Source: Aralia elata (Eukaryota > Streptophyta > Magnoliopsida > Apiales > Araliaceae). From it: a stretch of DNA of 64,000 nt. The position numbers were made by a program, and so were the translations under genes. The stretch lies in the NCBI GenBank assembly GCA_034770075.1, contig JAVJAP010000133.1, positions 1 through 64,000 of the forward strand, read 5' to 3'. Each line of letters begins with the position of its first letter. Within the stretch, counting starts at the first letter, position 1. The notes under the pieces are model-generated. The model did not search any database and had not been told where the DNA came from. It saw only the letters and a list, made by a program, of their open reading frames with translations. Positions 1 through 12,953 of the stretch are shown here, one piece after another.

Positions 1-2603
1 TGGTAATGACCTATGTAGACATTCAGGAGGCACCGTATTAATGAGAGGGGTCCATCTCAGGGATTGGAAACCTTTTGCGGAAATGATTAAACATGGAGAG
101 ATGGTTGACATGGGTTGAAATCGGCGTAAAATCCGGGATCTATACTGCTTTAATAGAAACGTGCTCGCCAACGTAGACAAATACAGAATGGAAACTATGG
201 TAGCAACGTTCCCCGGAGAGTCCCAAAAAAGAGAGGAAGGAAGAGGATGTCTCCCTCATCCTAACAAGGGTCGTCCAGTAAAGCAGAAAGCCATCTTCCG
301 GTACACAAGGCACAGAGGGGAGGGCCACCCCGACAAGCCCAATTTCTCAAGATCAAAGAGCAGAGGTGGCGAAGAAGATATGAGGCCTCGCAAAACCGAG
401 TAATTCACCAAGCCCGCTCGGAAGGGCCGCTTGAAACGAGTATATAAGCGGTATTCAGTAGCCCCAAAAGAAGATTGGTTGGTTTTGGCACCCTCCCGAG
501 TGACCCAAAAGGAGGTAGAAGGTTTGACCTCGAGCAAAGGGCGGGTGTGCATAACCACTACCAGTTCCCCTGGCCATGATACAACCAGTGATTTGCTTAG
601 GAACGTTAAAGCATCGAATATCCAAAACCTGATTGACAGTGGAAGAGATTTGTGGGTGGACACAGCCGGATATCCCCGAATGATTAAGAGCGAAATCCCC
701 TGCCAAGACATGATGGAGGGAGGAGTCAATGCGACGGAGGCAAATGAGGCGTGGGGAAGCCGCCAAGGGTTGAACTATTGTGCACAGAAAGTTGAAGGAC
801 CGAATGATAAATGTGATACATGGACCATCGGGATGCGAGGGTAACGCCCAGCAAGTTGATTAGGGGGTTAAGTACGAATTAAACATAGAGGGACCTATCC
901 AAAGATTGACAGCCCCCGAGGCGCCATACATCTTTGGCAGCAAAGGCGCGCATCCGCTCCCCATCGGTAGTCCTGAAAAAAAAAAAAAACTGTTGGTTTT
1001 ACCAATGGAATTATGGGGGAATACTCAAGAGGAAGCGGCTCAGTTGTTGCTTTCCGTGAACGACCAAGGGGAACCCCTTATATGCTTCCCAGGGCGAGTC
1101 CCCCTTGAGAAGCCAAAAGAGAAAAAATGAAGAGGTTTCCGAGGAAAGGGCCATAGAGTTTTTGAAAAGGATGGATCACACGGAAATAGAGGGGGATCCC
1201 AGATGTTTGTAAATTGAGGAATGCAACCCTAACATCAAGTCATGGACTTGGTGTTGTCATCCAGTGGAGCATTGGCAAAACCATGATGAAGGTTCTGGAG
1301 GAGGCATTTTTGTGTCCAAAGAAATTAGTGAGGAGGGTTCGGGTCGGCCAGCTGATAGGCCACTTATTGGAAACCGATGCCACATATCCTTTAACGGATG
1401 AGGACATTCCCAAAGAGGGAAGTGGGGCACCGAAAAACGCGCTACACATCGCGGTACATCTCCCTCAGGATATGATCATGAAATGGGGTTGCATTGATCG
1501 ACGGCGCGGATCGCATTGAATATATGTCCCTCATCCCCCAGCAACGCTGAAGAAAATGAAACATCAGTCTCAAGCGCCTACGGGCCAGTCATGTGGTGGT
1601 TCGGGCTTTTGACGGAATCCCGGAGGGATAACCAATCGGAGAGATAAGAATTGCCATGTGGAGATAAGGGACCCTGTTACTTTTGATATATCAAGCATCC
1701 AAGTCCTAGATATTAACTGGCCAAGCTACAACCTGCTGTTAGGGAGGCCGTGGATACAACATGGCCGGTGGCAGTTCCCTCCACAGCTTACCAACTCAAC
1801 AAATCAAGTTGATCATCGATGGGAATGCTTGGTAACAATCTCGAGCCGGACATGTGATGACCTTTCTCCTCCCAAGGAGTGGCCTAACCAGTAAATCAAT
1901 GTGGATGAGTCCAGCGGCGCCTGCCAGCTTTCAAGCATTAGAGATTAGGCACTCCCCCATTATAGATGCCTGGGAGCTCCCAGGCTGTGAAACCAAGGGC
2001 TCGTCTCCGGAACCTCACCTTATGTGGCAAAGGAAATGATTAAAAATGAACTTCCAACCTGGACAGGGACTAGGGAAAAGCAGTCAGGGAATCACCAAAC
2101 CCATCCACCTACCACAGCAGATAGGCAAAGCAGGATTGGGATACCATGTGGGCGCAGTGCGGGGACACCGTCAGGTGTGCGACTCCGATTCGACTAGTTG
2201 GCAGTCCCAGCGACCAAAGCCGACAATGAGCAGGGGATCAGCGGACCTGTGATTGGGGCAGGGAATGAAGAGTTAACCCCCACACATAGTGAGTCGGCCC
2301 GGAGGGAAAGTTTCCTGCAGGAGGTCCGCAAAAGAGTTTGAAACCAAATGCTACATCCCCGGACAATCAACAAGCAGCTAAGGAGGGGACGAATATTATC
2401 ATACCACCGGGAGCCCATCAAGTTGTGCCTGTCATCGATTGGGCAGGACTGATTATTTCCTGGAGAGGGTATGGAGGAGAACTCAGGCGACGTATCCGTA
2501 ATCATCGGGGAGGTGTCCGATGTGAGGACCTCTTCATCCAGCGCATTTCAGCTGACCTGACCATCGACAATTGGACCCAGAAACCAGTGATATCCAAACA
2601 GGG
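1..2603 (+). pseudogene. gag-protease remnant of element A, heavily frameshifted
   Basis: This stretch aligns by eye with the second half of the intact gag-pro ORF of element B (about 52951-55345). It begins in the Gag capsid-like region, covers the C/H-rich Gag tail, the retroviral-type aspartic protease (the DGGSALN region is disrupted near 1500) and the G-patch-like segment around 2046-2180. Compared with B it carries dozens of one- or two-base changes in length, mostly insertions, so no frame stays open for more than about 140 codons. In a working element the product would form the particle and mature the polyprotein. The density of insertions is unusually high next to the clean pol segment downstream, so part of the damage may be sequencing error rather than natural decay. 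Confidence 0.88.
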
Positions 2604-2774
2604 GTAAAGCTCGACGGCAGGGTGGTTGACCCCAGATGAGGGGGAATGAAGAAGTTTTATTTTGTTGTTGTTTTTATTTCTGCATAATTGTGTCGTTTCT
2701 TCGTTGTTATTTGAAATTGCGATCGTCGTGAAAAAATGATTTTATATATGACAAGTATTATTGTTTCATGTCAG
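2604..2774 (+). other. Candidate gag-pro/pol intron of element A
   Basis: A GGGTAAAG donor overlaps the gag-pro stop codon and a TTTCATGTCAG acceptor lies 171 bases on. The same two sites sit in B at 55346 and 55513, and the acceptor is also kept in C. Joining the sites would use codon GG+G and continue into the acidic N-terminal extension of pol. Ogre-type elements are known to have an intron at this place; use here is inferred. Confidence 0.6.
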
Positions 2775-5700
2775 GTGTACCCATTTGAGTAATCATTGCC
2801 TAACAGATGGTGCTTTGAATTTGTATGATGATTATGTTTTTGACTTTGTGCTGGATTTCGATTTAATGGGCTTTGAACAAGTCGAGACAGATTACGACGT
2901 AGCACCTGACGAGATCAAATGATGGGTCGAGGATAAGCCCAAACCCAACTTGGACCATCAAAACCATCACCATTGATATTGGAACCCCTGACCAGCCAAA
3001 GGAACTCAAGATAGGGACGGACCTTACCCCCAGCCAAAAAGCCGAAATGACTGAGTTGCTTAAACAATTATGAGGATGTCTTCGCGCTGGTCTCATGAGG
3101 ATATGATTGCTTGTCCACCGACATTGTGGTGCAACCGGTTACCCATCAAGGAGGGTTTCAGGCCTGTCAAGCAGAAACCTAAGGAAGTTGAAACCTGAGT
3201 GGAGCTTAAAAGTGAAGGAAGAGATCATCAAGCAGTTCAGGGCGGGAATCATTATGGTGTCCACTTACCCGGAATGGCTATCCAATGTGGTCCCAAGTGG
3301 CTAAACCTGGAGGAAAGGTGAGGGTATGCTGACTACAGAGATCTAAAACAAGGCCAGTCTCAAGGACCAACTTCCGGTGCCTTTCATACACATCCTGGTG
3401 GATAACACAGCCCAGTACGAAATGTACTCTTTTGTGGATTGCGTCGCAGGATATCATCAGATAATGGTGTGGCGGAGGAAGATCGATCGGGAAAAGACCG
3501 CATTCATCACCACCCTGGGGCACTTTCTGCTACAGACGACTGGCTTTCGGGCTCAACAAATGCTTGAGGGGCTACTTATCAGAGAGCCATGATGGCCTTG
3601 TTCCACGATATGATGCACAAGGAGATAGAGGTCTACTACGTGGAGGACATTATTGTGAAATCAAAGGTAGAATCCGATCACATAACTCATCTCAAAAAGC
3701 TATTCAATCGGCTCAGAAAGTATAATTTGAAACTCAATCCAGCCAAGTGTGCTTTCGGAGTGCAGTCAGGTAACCTCTTGGGATTCCTGGTTAGTGATCG
3801 GGGCATTGAGTTGGATCCAGCAAAGATTAAGGCCATTGTGGATATGCCAGCACCTCGCACAGAGAAGGAGATAAGGGGATTCCTGGGGAGAATAAACTTC
3901 ATCAGCCGTTTTATATCTCACTTGACGACTACATGTGAGCCGATTTTTAAATTGTTAAGAAAGGGTGCTTCCCAAGAATGGAATGAGCAGTGTCAGAAGG
4001 CGTTTCAGACCATTAAAAAGCAATTGACTGAGGCACCAGTGCTGGTACCCCCGAAGGATGGGATCCCTCTGTTTATGTACATATCGGTCAATGCCATTGC
4101 GATGGGATGCATGCTGGGACAGAAAAATGAGGCGGGTAAAGAGCAGGCCATCTATTACCTCAGCAAAAGATTTAGCCAATGTGAGCAGAATTACACTCCC
4201 ATCGAGAAGACTTGTTGTGCTCTGGCCTGGGCCGCAGGGAGATTACAGCACTACCTCCATGGGCATACAACGTACCTGATATCAAGAATGGATCCCCTAA
4301 AATATATTTTTGAAAGGCCCATGCTGAATTGTCGACTCTCAAGATGGCAGTTGATTTTACAACAGTTTGACATGGTGTACGTGACCCAGAAGGCCATGAA
4401 AGGGCAGGGAATTGCAGATCAGTTGGCAGAAAAACCCCGTCAGGAGGGACGGAGCCTTTAGAAACTCCTCTTTCCCGGGCGAGGATATATTTTGGGTATC
4501 GCACGAAAAATGTGATGACGAGGGACAATTCTGGAAGCTGTATTTTGATGGTGCCATGAATGCCGAGGGGGCAGGAGCCGGAGCGGTCCTAGTCTCTATC
4601 ACCGGAGAACAATATCCCCGTGGCCAACTAAACTTCGTTTCATCAGCAATTCGAACAACACCGCTGAATACGAGGGGTGTATCTTGGGACTCCGATTGGC
4701 CCGTGACATGGGAGTAAAAAGACTAGCGGTGTTCGGGGATTCAGAATTGGTAATCAGACAAGCAATCGGGGTATACAACACTAAGGAGCTTCGGTTACTT
4801 CCATACCATCGTTGTGTCACCCAGCTTATGCAAGAGTTCGAAGATATCGCCTTCCGCCATATTCCTCGGGGACGAAATGATTTTGCCGATGCATTGGCGA
4901 CTTTGGCTTCCTTAATCCACGTGATCAAGAGTAGGGACAGTCCACAGATTGAGATCACCGTACAGAATGCCCCGGCATATGAGGAAAATGTGGCAGTGTT
5001 ATCAAATGAGGTGGTGTTGACGAGGCAGCCCTGGTATCACGACATAAGGGAATATCTGAGAGACAGATCCCTTCCCGATCAGGCAAATCGGACTGAAAGG
5101 ATGAGAATTCAAAAGATGGCGATGAAGTTTTACCTGAGTGGCGATTCACTCTACAAAAGGGATGCCGGGTTGGGACTGTTGCAGTGCGTAGATGAAACAC
5201 AGGCCCGAAAGATTATGAATGAAATACATGGTGGAGTGTGTGGGCCCCATATGAGTGGACCGATGCTTGCCAAAAAGATTTTGAGGGCAGGGCATTATTG
5301 GTTGACGATGAGGGCCGATTGCGAAGATCATGTCAAACGATGTTATCAATGTCAGGCGCACGGTAATGTGATCCATACGCCTCCCCATGAACTGCACTGT
5401 ATGACCTCCCCGTGGCCATTTTCGATGTGGGGAATGGATGTGATCGGACCAATAGAGCCCAAAGCAAGCAACGGGCACCGGTTCATTTTCGTCATGATCG
5501 ATTACTTCACCAAATGGGTAGAGGCAGCATCTTTCCCTAAAGTAACTCAGGAGGTCATCGTCAGCTTCATCAGGAATAATGTCATTTGCCGATATGGGCA
5601 ACCTGAGGTTGTGGTCTCTGACAATGCCAAGAATTTAAACAATGCCCTCATGAAGGGACTGTGTGACCAGTTCAAGATTAAGCACCTCAATTCCGTCACT

Positions 5701-6279
5701 TACCGTCCCAAAATGAATGGGGCAGTGGAGGCGGCCAATAAGAACATCAAGAAGATCATGGCGAAAATGTCTGCTAATCATCGGGGATGGCCGGATCTGT
5801 TACCCCTCACCCTGCTGGCATACCGAACATCCACGCGTACTTCTACGGGAGCAACCCCTTACGCCTTGGTATATGGAATGGAGGCTGTCCTGCCAGTTGA
5901 AGTTGAGATGGCGTCCCTCAGAATAGTGATCGACGCTCAAATAGGCGAGGAGGATTGGATGCAAAGTCGATACGACCAATTGGCCCTAATTGATGAAAGG
6001 AGGGTGGCTGCTGTTTGGCACGGCCAGCTATATCAACAGAGGATCTCCCGATCATATGACAAAAGGATCAGACCTCGGAAATTCAAGGAGAATGACCTGG
6101 TGCTAAAGAGAATTATGTCTTGTCAGGACGAAGCCAGGGGGAAGTTTGCCCCGAATTGGGAAGGACCATTCGTGATTAAGAAGGTGCTGTCCGGAGGAGC
6201 CCTCATATTGCAAGAAATGGATGGTGAGGTATTTCCACAACCCCTCAATGCTGACTCGGTGAAGCGGTTCTACGCTTAA
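2775..6279 (+). pseudogene. pol remnant of element A (RT, RNase H, second RNase H, integrase)
   Basis: The region matches B pol at high identity to the shared last codons (KRFYA) and stop at 6279. From 2775 to about 3590 there are many small insertions and an in-frame TGA in the N-terminal extension. The RT palm is damaged (an extra TAC turns YVDD into YYVED near 3635). Two long clean stretches remain: 3589-4461 (RT thumb and first RNase H) and 4684-6279 (second RNase H and integrase). In between, three or four extra bases break the frame near 4430-4660. The integrase keeps the CYQC half of its zinc site and the D (VIGPI), D (VVSDNAKNL) and E (NGAVEAANK) motifs. The polyprotein would copy and integrate the element; this copy cannot make it whole. 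Confidence 0.9.
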
Positions 6280-6787
6280 ATTATCAGTTCTTTTTTCCTT
6301 TGAGAGCGAACTACGTAGGACCTGATCTCCCAACTTGTGGGGGTACGTAGGCAGCCATCATGGCGCGGTCCGATCCTTTAAAAATAATCCTTTCCCCAAC
6401 CAAAACCAATTTTCGATAGCCAGATAAAACCTTCCTACACCCTCAAAACCTTCCCGAAACCAACTGCCTGACCAGTTTCAATCCCCAAAGTACAGACCTG
6501 ACCCAACCAAACAGTTATCCAAAATCTGAGATTCAATCCGATGAAATCAAAAGGTGTGCGGCAGTATCTGTCAAATCTCCATCAAGTCTTGAGAAAAGAA
6601 AGAAGGCGAAATGTCAAAATCATGGTCAATTGGATAAAATGATGATCCAATGGAGGGCAATGATACGACAAAAAGGGGAAGATGACTAAATTTAAATGCA
6701 TGTCTATATATATAAGTCGTTTTATTACAAGATTTCTCTTTCAATAACTGATGAAACCAACATAGTCTATGCAGGAAATAAAATAAT
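6280..6787 (+). other. Spacer between convergent pol and antisense genes (element A)
   Basis: No ORF of note. The first 100 bases hold a conserved block with two ACGTAGG motifs (6312 and 6345) also present in B (59024-59060) and, reversed, in C (29630-29700). The stretch then becomes AC-rich and ends at the stop of the antisense gene. It should contain the 3' ends of both pol and the antisense transcripts, but I see no certain polyadenylation signal. Confidence 0.5.
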
Positions 6788-8360
6788 CTACAAATCTGAA
6801 ACTAGCCGAAGCAGGATGGACAGGGTGGTGGATAGATCTGAAGCATCAGCATCTCCTGCAATCTGCTGCCCCATCATATCAATGCGATCCAGTAAAGCAG
6901 TAGCTCGGCTGACAGTCCCAAAATGAGCATCTACCACTGCCCTGGTCTGAAATACAATGGCCTCTCTATCGGCAAATGGCAAGCATCTCTAGCCCGAATG
7001 GCCTCATCTCTCTCGGCAAGGGCGGCATCCCTCTCGGCTTCAGTAGTAATCAGGGCCAGGAGGAGTCGGAATCCTCAGCGACCCGAGTCGGGCAGAATCG
7101 ACTGAAATGGAGTGGTCTGTGGTATCTTCTGTGAAAATCACTCCAGAGTCATCAAAGGCCCCAGTCCGACTCAAACTAGACGAATCCAGGTCTCCACGCA
7201 ACCACTGTACGTAGGCAAATGTCTGGATGTGACAGCTCGCACTATATTCGGCAAAGATCCTGCGATCCCAAAGCTCGTATACCTGCAATAGATCCCTCTC
7301 TGTACAGGATGATATAAGGAATCGGTATGCGGCTGCACCCGCGAAGGGGCATAAATCCTGTGTCTGATCAAACTGCCCCATAACCGCCAGGGATGATAGG
7401 TCGTCACGCCCCTTAACCCAGCAATGGGAATGAAAGCCATGCCAGGCACATGAGTCAAGAAGCTCATGAAGGAGCAATAGCCCGAGTAAACCAATAGATG
7501 AAAGGGGTCCTCAATGATAGACAAAAATGATGTCCAGGAGGCCACATCAGTACAACTCGCGGGACGAAGCGAAAACTGCGTGGTTATGTCATGGCTGAAG
7601 CAAAACCCTTGGCGACGGAAATGGCCGATGGGACTAAGATGACTCATGAACCACATGTACAATAAGGTCGAACTCCCTCTGAAGAATCTCCCTCGGAAAG
7701 ACTGGCAGTATGTGGCCGACATATAGGTATCCGCCAATATCATGGGGAGAATGGTGTGATCCTCCTGAAGGGCCCGAACGGCCGCAACAATCCGCATGTC
7801 CAAATGATCGGATCCTGCAGGCAAATACAAAACTGAGATGACACAGGCCATCAGAACGCCCACTCTCAAGGCATCCCAATCCCAGCGCTCCTCGGACACG
7901 GAAAAATCACCGAGGAAAAGACGGAAACTGTCAGTGAGCCGAATCGGTCAATCAAGAATTGAAGAGGAACCATATGGTCTGATGTGGTTACCGGTAATAA
8001 GAACAGCCCTCCGCAAACCGGTGAAAGTCAAGAATTGACGGCGCATGGAACCAACGGTAACCCTAGCACAGGGACCATCCAACGGCAAGCCGGTGAAGCG
8101 AGCATACTCCTCAAGGGTGGGGGTCAGCTCTACTGTCCCAAACCTAAACACCTGACGGGCAGGGGCCCAATGGCTCAGCAGACCATCCACAAAACCCCGC
8201 TGGCACCTGAAAGGTCAGTAAGGACCAAGAATGTCCCAAAAGACCATCTGCGATAATCCTGTCTGCCGGCAGTAAACTGTCCAACCAGCGGGAAGAGGCT
8301 GCCAATCAATCCTGTGGGAGGAATGGAATCCAAACGAACCACGGCATCCGAGGACGACAT
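6788..8360 (-). pseudogene. Antisense gene 2 of element A: DUF7745-like protein, frameshifted
   Basis: Broken copy of the 521-residue antisense ORF of element B (59497-61062). Start codon region, stop and most of the protein text are kept, but several one-base insertions and one five-base insertion near 7885 split it into pieces (6788-6982, 7040-7477, 7171-7899, 7948-8190). The C-terminal coiled-coil stretch rich in A, E, R and D has lost some residues. A splice-acceptor-like tract (TTTTTTCACAG) stands directly before the ATG as in B. The gene points against gag-pol, so it needs its own promoter or antisense readthrough. The function of the family is unknown; resemblance to plant-mobile-domain/DUF7745 proteins is by eye. 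Confidence 0.75.
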
Positions 8361-8576
8361 CTGTGAAAAAATAGTATCAAAAAGACTGTACAGTGGGTCA
8401 TTCTCTATCCATAAATAAAAGAGCATGCATCATACAGTTAATAATAAACCAGGTGAATCCCATAAAAATGAAAAAGAAAGCGGTGCATAAATAAATAAAT
8501 GAGTTCAGTACATAGTGCATAAATGAAAAAGAAATCTAAGCAGGTGCTGATACAAAGGACCCTATCCTATCCTGGT

Positions 8577-10564
8577 CTAAATAAAATCAGTATCATCTAT
8601 GAAAGCAGGATCCTCGAACTGATCCCCTGGAGTCGTCGAGCTCAGGAGGACCAAAGTTCATATCAGGGATGTAGGGGATGCGCTGTGGCATCAGATGAAC
8701 TCGGGCCTGCATCATAACCTGCACCGTCAGGATCGTAGGTGTAAGCCTCCTCCGGGGCCCGGCCCAACCCCCGAATAAACAGCGACAACTGATCTACCTG
8801 ACGGGTCAATGAGGCGATCTGCTCAGCGTGGGTAGGGGTCCGAACGCAGGCAGCCCATTCGGTCATCGTCACCGAGCCTGGAACCATATCTCCAAGAAAG
8901 AAAGTGGCCCGAGTCTGAGGACCGATGGTACGGGGCACCCACCATGTACGGAATGCATCACTCGTAGTGGGACCCGTGGAAAGCATCCGACCGTCCTCCC
9001 CGGCAAGCATGATCTCCGAGGGCTGAGAATCCAGCGGCCAGAAAGTAGTGAAGGAAAGGGAGTGCGGGATGCGGATCTCCCCAGTGACGCATCTGAATGC
9101 GCGCTCTCCCAGATACATCACCCAGCCTCCAACACTCTGCAAAGTGAGGCGACGGGTGGAAAGCTCGAACTCCAGGCCGGAAGGATGCCCGTCAGCAAAC
9201 CCCACAGTCAGCATGATCGGAGAGGTAGGGAATCCAGACGACCTCTGCAGCCGTGATCAGCTCCAGCTGGATGCGACAGTGTGGCCAAAACTGCCAGACA
9301 CGGGGACCTCCTCGAGAGGTACTGTGATGCCATCGCCACGACCCCGAGGATAAGTGTCCGGGCCCAGAGTAGTGATAGGCCCTCAGACATGGCATGCCGC
9401 TCGTAAGCCCAGAACTGTGAATAGAAACAAGGCAAGGCATGAGTCACTATCAAATACAGAAAGGAGATGAAAGGAAAAGAAATACAGTAAGAGAGAGGAG
9501 GAGGGGACTCACCAACAGTACATGGTAGAAGCCGAGCCAGGCATCAGTCTGTCCCTCTGAGCGTAGACGCATGCCATGGAGGAAATAGGCAAAGGTGAAT
9601 GACCCCCAGTCATAATCACCGATGCGGTCCACGTCTCTGACCGCTCCTACGACGCTGAAATGAATGGTGGAGGAGTTGTTCCCCAGAAAACAACCCCTCA
9701 TGATGGTCAGGAACAGGCGTCGTAGCAGAATGTCCCTGGTGCCCTGATCTGCTGGAATAGGCAGCGCATAGAGACCCCCGACTGCATCGACTGCCAAGGC
9801 ACCAGATCGGATACTGCGGGCCTTAAATACCCGGTCCTCAGCAGCGAAGCCCAGCAAAGCTCGAACCTCCACAGGAGTGATATCAAGATCCAAGGGGACG
9901 CGGGACCCGGTAAACTCAATGCCAGTAATGTACCGCCAGTCCCATGGGGTCAACACGACCTCGCAGTCGAGGAGATGAAGAGACTGCGTCTGGTGGAACC
10001 ATCGCTCGGATAAAGCCCTCATGTAACCCCAGGGGGCACTGGCGGGGGATGATAGTGAAGAAATGTCGAAAGCCCCCAAGAGTCCACCATCGCCCGATAA
10101 TCAATGTGCAGGGCCGCGTAAAGGGAGTAGATGTTGAACCAGTTTGCCCCTCGGCTGGGTAAACTCGGGTACCTGGGGCAAATCACCAAGGGGTCAATCC
10201 GGATAAAAGGAGAATGGAGAAATTGAGACTGAAATCAGACTGGAGCTGAAATATACCTCGTTAGCCACGAGAGATGCCGAGGGGTGACGACTGAGATCCC
10301 GACCCAAAAGATCGGGTATCTGCACCAGAGGCGCCAGAAGGAGCCTGATGAGTAGATGGAGCCGGTGTGCTGGAGGATGGCCCCTCTGCCGCGACCTCCG
10401 GAGGGACAGCCTCCTCAACGTCCGGGTGATCAGGACGGATGACAGACTCCGCCAAGCGACGAGCCTGACGGGTACGAGGGGGAATAGGGGCAGGTGCAGC
10501 CCTACGACGGCGAACACCCGAAGTCCGAGAGGCGGAGGAGCTACTGGGGCGCATCACGATCCAT
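8577..10564 (-). pseudogene. Antisense gene 1 of element A: three-exon plant-mobile-domain-like gene, broken
   Basis: Counterpart of the intact gene in B (61278-63250). By analogy exon 1 is 10257-10564, exon 2 is 9513-10172 and exon 3 is 8577-9414. Donor GTATAT, acceptor CCCCAG, donor GTGAGT and acceptor TTCACAG are all kept. Exon 1 has an extra C after the first codons, exon 2 has insertions near 10040-10075, and exon 3 has several, so the frame is lost in each exon. The protein would have a basic, proline-rich head, a PMD-like core and a tail ending in an acidic stretch. The role of such genes in retroelements is not known. Confidence 0.72.
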
Positions 10565-10675
10565 AGCTGGAATAAGAACGGGCGAGAAAGAAGGTAAAGT
10601 TTCCTTTTAAAATTTTATGTAATGAACATTCTAAATTTTCATCATATGATTTAATGCAACATGATGCATATTACA

Positions 10676-10676
<1 letters not shown>

Positions 10677-10715
<39 letters not shown>

Positions 10716-10754
10716 ATAAATAATAATAAAAAAAATAAAAATAAAAAAAAATCG
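10677..10754 (+). repeat. Poly-A and A-rich tract
   Basis: An uninterrupted run of more than 35 A is followed by AATA/AAAT-rich sequence. B has a run of 30 A at the same place (63366-63395). On the minus strand this is a T tract about 110-120 bases upstream of the antisense gene start. Confidence 0.9.
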
Positions 10755-11250
10755 GCAGAGTTCCGTTTGTAAATTGAACATCCCAGGCATAAGCCAAAAC
10801 GTGTTTTTCATCAATCAAAGCCTCAAAACAGATTTGAATTGCATTCATATATGTAATTACAGCATGTAATGCAATGATTTTATTGCAGTAAAGGAATAAC
10901 AATATGTGGGACCGCCTCATGAACATAAAATAGGACTCACATAATTGATACATAGCATGTATATATGATGGTACATTACATAACATTGTAAAGCATACAT
11001 TTTATCTCTAAACATGCAAATAGTCAAATGTATAGCAAAACATTGACGAAATTGAAAAGTGACCGGTCAGAGTGTTACCTGTAGCGTGTAGATCAATCCT
11101 ACCACCGAGGGGAACAGTTTTTGCAGGAAAGTTGAAAAATCGACAAAAAGCCCTTGCGAACAAGAAAAATCGAGGAGAATCTCTTTGAATTACAAGTTGA
11201 AAGTGACAGATCTGGAGGAGCCGCCCGCGTTGGATTTAAGGCCCGATCAA

Positions 11251-11325
11251 TGGCCGCAGATGTAATCTGCGGCTGGCCGCAGATCCATCTGCGGCTGGCG
11301 CCGCAGATCCATCCTGCGGCTGGCC
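11251..11325. repeat. Inverted-repeat modules GCCGCAGAT...ATCTGCGGC, subterminal set
   Basis: Three near-perfect palindromic modules (GCCGCAGAT, short core, ATCTGCGGC) stand in a row here. The same module is found directly upstream of the TATA box inside the LTR of this family, so it occurs on both sides of the satellite. Confidence 0.75.
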
Positions 11326-11379
11326 CTGGTGGGTCCCACCTTGCTCCCTTGCAACCATTTGACGTGTTGAAGTGAAAAG

Positions 11380-12735
11380 TTTACGAGATGGGTGACACGG
11401 CGACGATAACCCGGCCCCGACGAGACGATCGAACCGGCGAACCGATAACCGGGCGATCATGAGATGGATGTCCGGCGACGATAACCGGCTCCGACAAGAT
11501 AACCAACCGGGCGACGATAACCGGGGGTTACGAGATGGGTGACCGCGACGATACCCGTCCCCCCGACATGACGATCGAACCGGCGACGATAACCGGCGAT
11601 CACGAGATGGATGACCGGCGACGATAACCGGCTCCGACAAGATAAACCGGACCGGCGACGATAACCGGAGGTTACGAGATGGGTGACCCGGCGACGATAC
11701 CCGGGCCCCCGACATGACGATCGACCGTCACTTGGGCGACGATAACCGGCGATCACGAGATGGATGACCGGCGACGATAACCGGCTCCGACAAGATAACC
11801 CGACCGGCGACGATAACCGGAGGTTACGAGATGGGGTGACCGGCGACGATACCCGGCCCCCGACATGACGATCGACCGGCGACGATAACCGGCGATCACG
11901 AGATTGGATGAACCGGCGACGATAACCGGCTCCCGACAAGATAACCGACCGGCGACGATAACCGGAGGTTGCGAGATGGGTGACCGGCGACGATACCCCG
12001 GCCCCGGCATGACGATCGAACCGGCGACGATAACCGGCGTTCAAGAGATGTATGACCGTCGCATATAACCGGCTCCGACAAGATAACCGACCGGCGACGA
12101 TAACCGGAGGTTACGAGATGGGTGACCGGCGACGATACCCGGCCCCGACATGACGATCGACCGGCGACGATAACCGGCGATCACGAGATGGATGAACCGG
12201 CGACGATTAACCGGCTCCCGACAAGATAACCGACCGGCCGACGATCACCGGAGGTTACGAGATGGGTGACCGGCGACGATACCCGTCCCCGACATGACGA
12301 TCGACCGGCGACGATAACCGGCGATCACGAGATGGATGACCTGCGACGATAACCGGCTCCGACAAGATAACCGACCGGCGACGATAACCGGAGGTTGCGA
12401 GATGGGTGACCGGCGACGATAACCCCGGACCCCGAAGCCCGGCATGACGATCGACCGGCGACGATAACCGGCGATCACGAGATGGATGACCGGCGACGAT
12501 AACCGGCTCCCAACAAGGTAACCAACCGGCGACGATAACCGGGGGTTACGCGATGGGTGACCGGCGACGATACCCGGCCCCGACATGACGATCGACCGGC
12601 GACGATAACCGGCGATCACGAGAAGGATGACCGGCGACGATAACCGGCTCCGACAAGATAACCGACCCGGCGACGAATAACCGGGGGTTACGCGATGGGT
12701 GACCGGCGACGATACCCGGCCCCGAACGAGACGAT
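11380..12735. repeat. Satellite in element A: 35-bp unit in a 140-bp higher-order repeat
   Basis: The array is built of 35-bp units that each start with CCGGCGACGATA. Four unit types alternate in fixed order, with tails GGTTACGAGATGGGTGA, CCCGACATGACGATCGA, CGATCACGAGATGGATGA and CTCCGACAAGATAACCGA, giving a 140-bp period repeated about nine to ten times. Small length errors are scattered through it. Long minus-strand ORFs here result from the lack of stop codons in the unit. B enters the same array at its last bases (63982), and C keeps only about one unit (27440-27487). Confidence 0.92.
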
Positions 12736-12953
12736 AGATTGAAAGAGTGAACCCAACGACTAACAAACACGGTCAAGGGGTTGATACATTGACACTCTTA
12801 CGAATGTCTTGCATGCATTGCATCTTATGTTGCATCATAAGCTATAGGTGTTGCATCATGTATGTATTGTCAATTCTTATGCACTGTCATTCATGCATCG
12901 AGTGTCTATTCTTTATCCTGTTCATTTCATTTATTCATTTCATAAATCATGAT

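Larger units (their letters stand above)
10565..11379. other. Subterminal non-coding region of element A between antisense gene and satellite
   Basis: About 800 bases without a credible ORF. It holds a poly-A tract, AT-rich sequence, and then a GC-rich stretch with GCCGCAGAT modules. As it lies just upstream of antisense gene 1 on the minus strand it should contain the promoter of that gene. It matches B 63251-63980 closely, apart from the length of the poly-A tract. Confidence 0.5.

Noticed and set aside
140..844. Independent small ORFs on both strands at the left edge
   Set aside because: They are shadows of the frameshifted gag-pro of element A.
11380..12735. CRISPR-like array
   Set aside because: No unique spacers; units are tandem and follow a higher-order pattern in plant retrotransposon DNA.
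11236..12766. Minus-strand ORFs of 159-195 codons with GYRRR/SSPV repeats
   Set aside because: Products of the 35-bp satellite unit; frames change wherever a small indel occurs.
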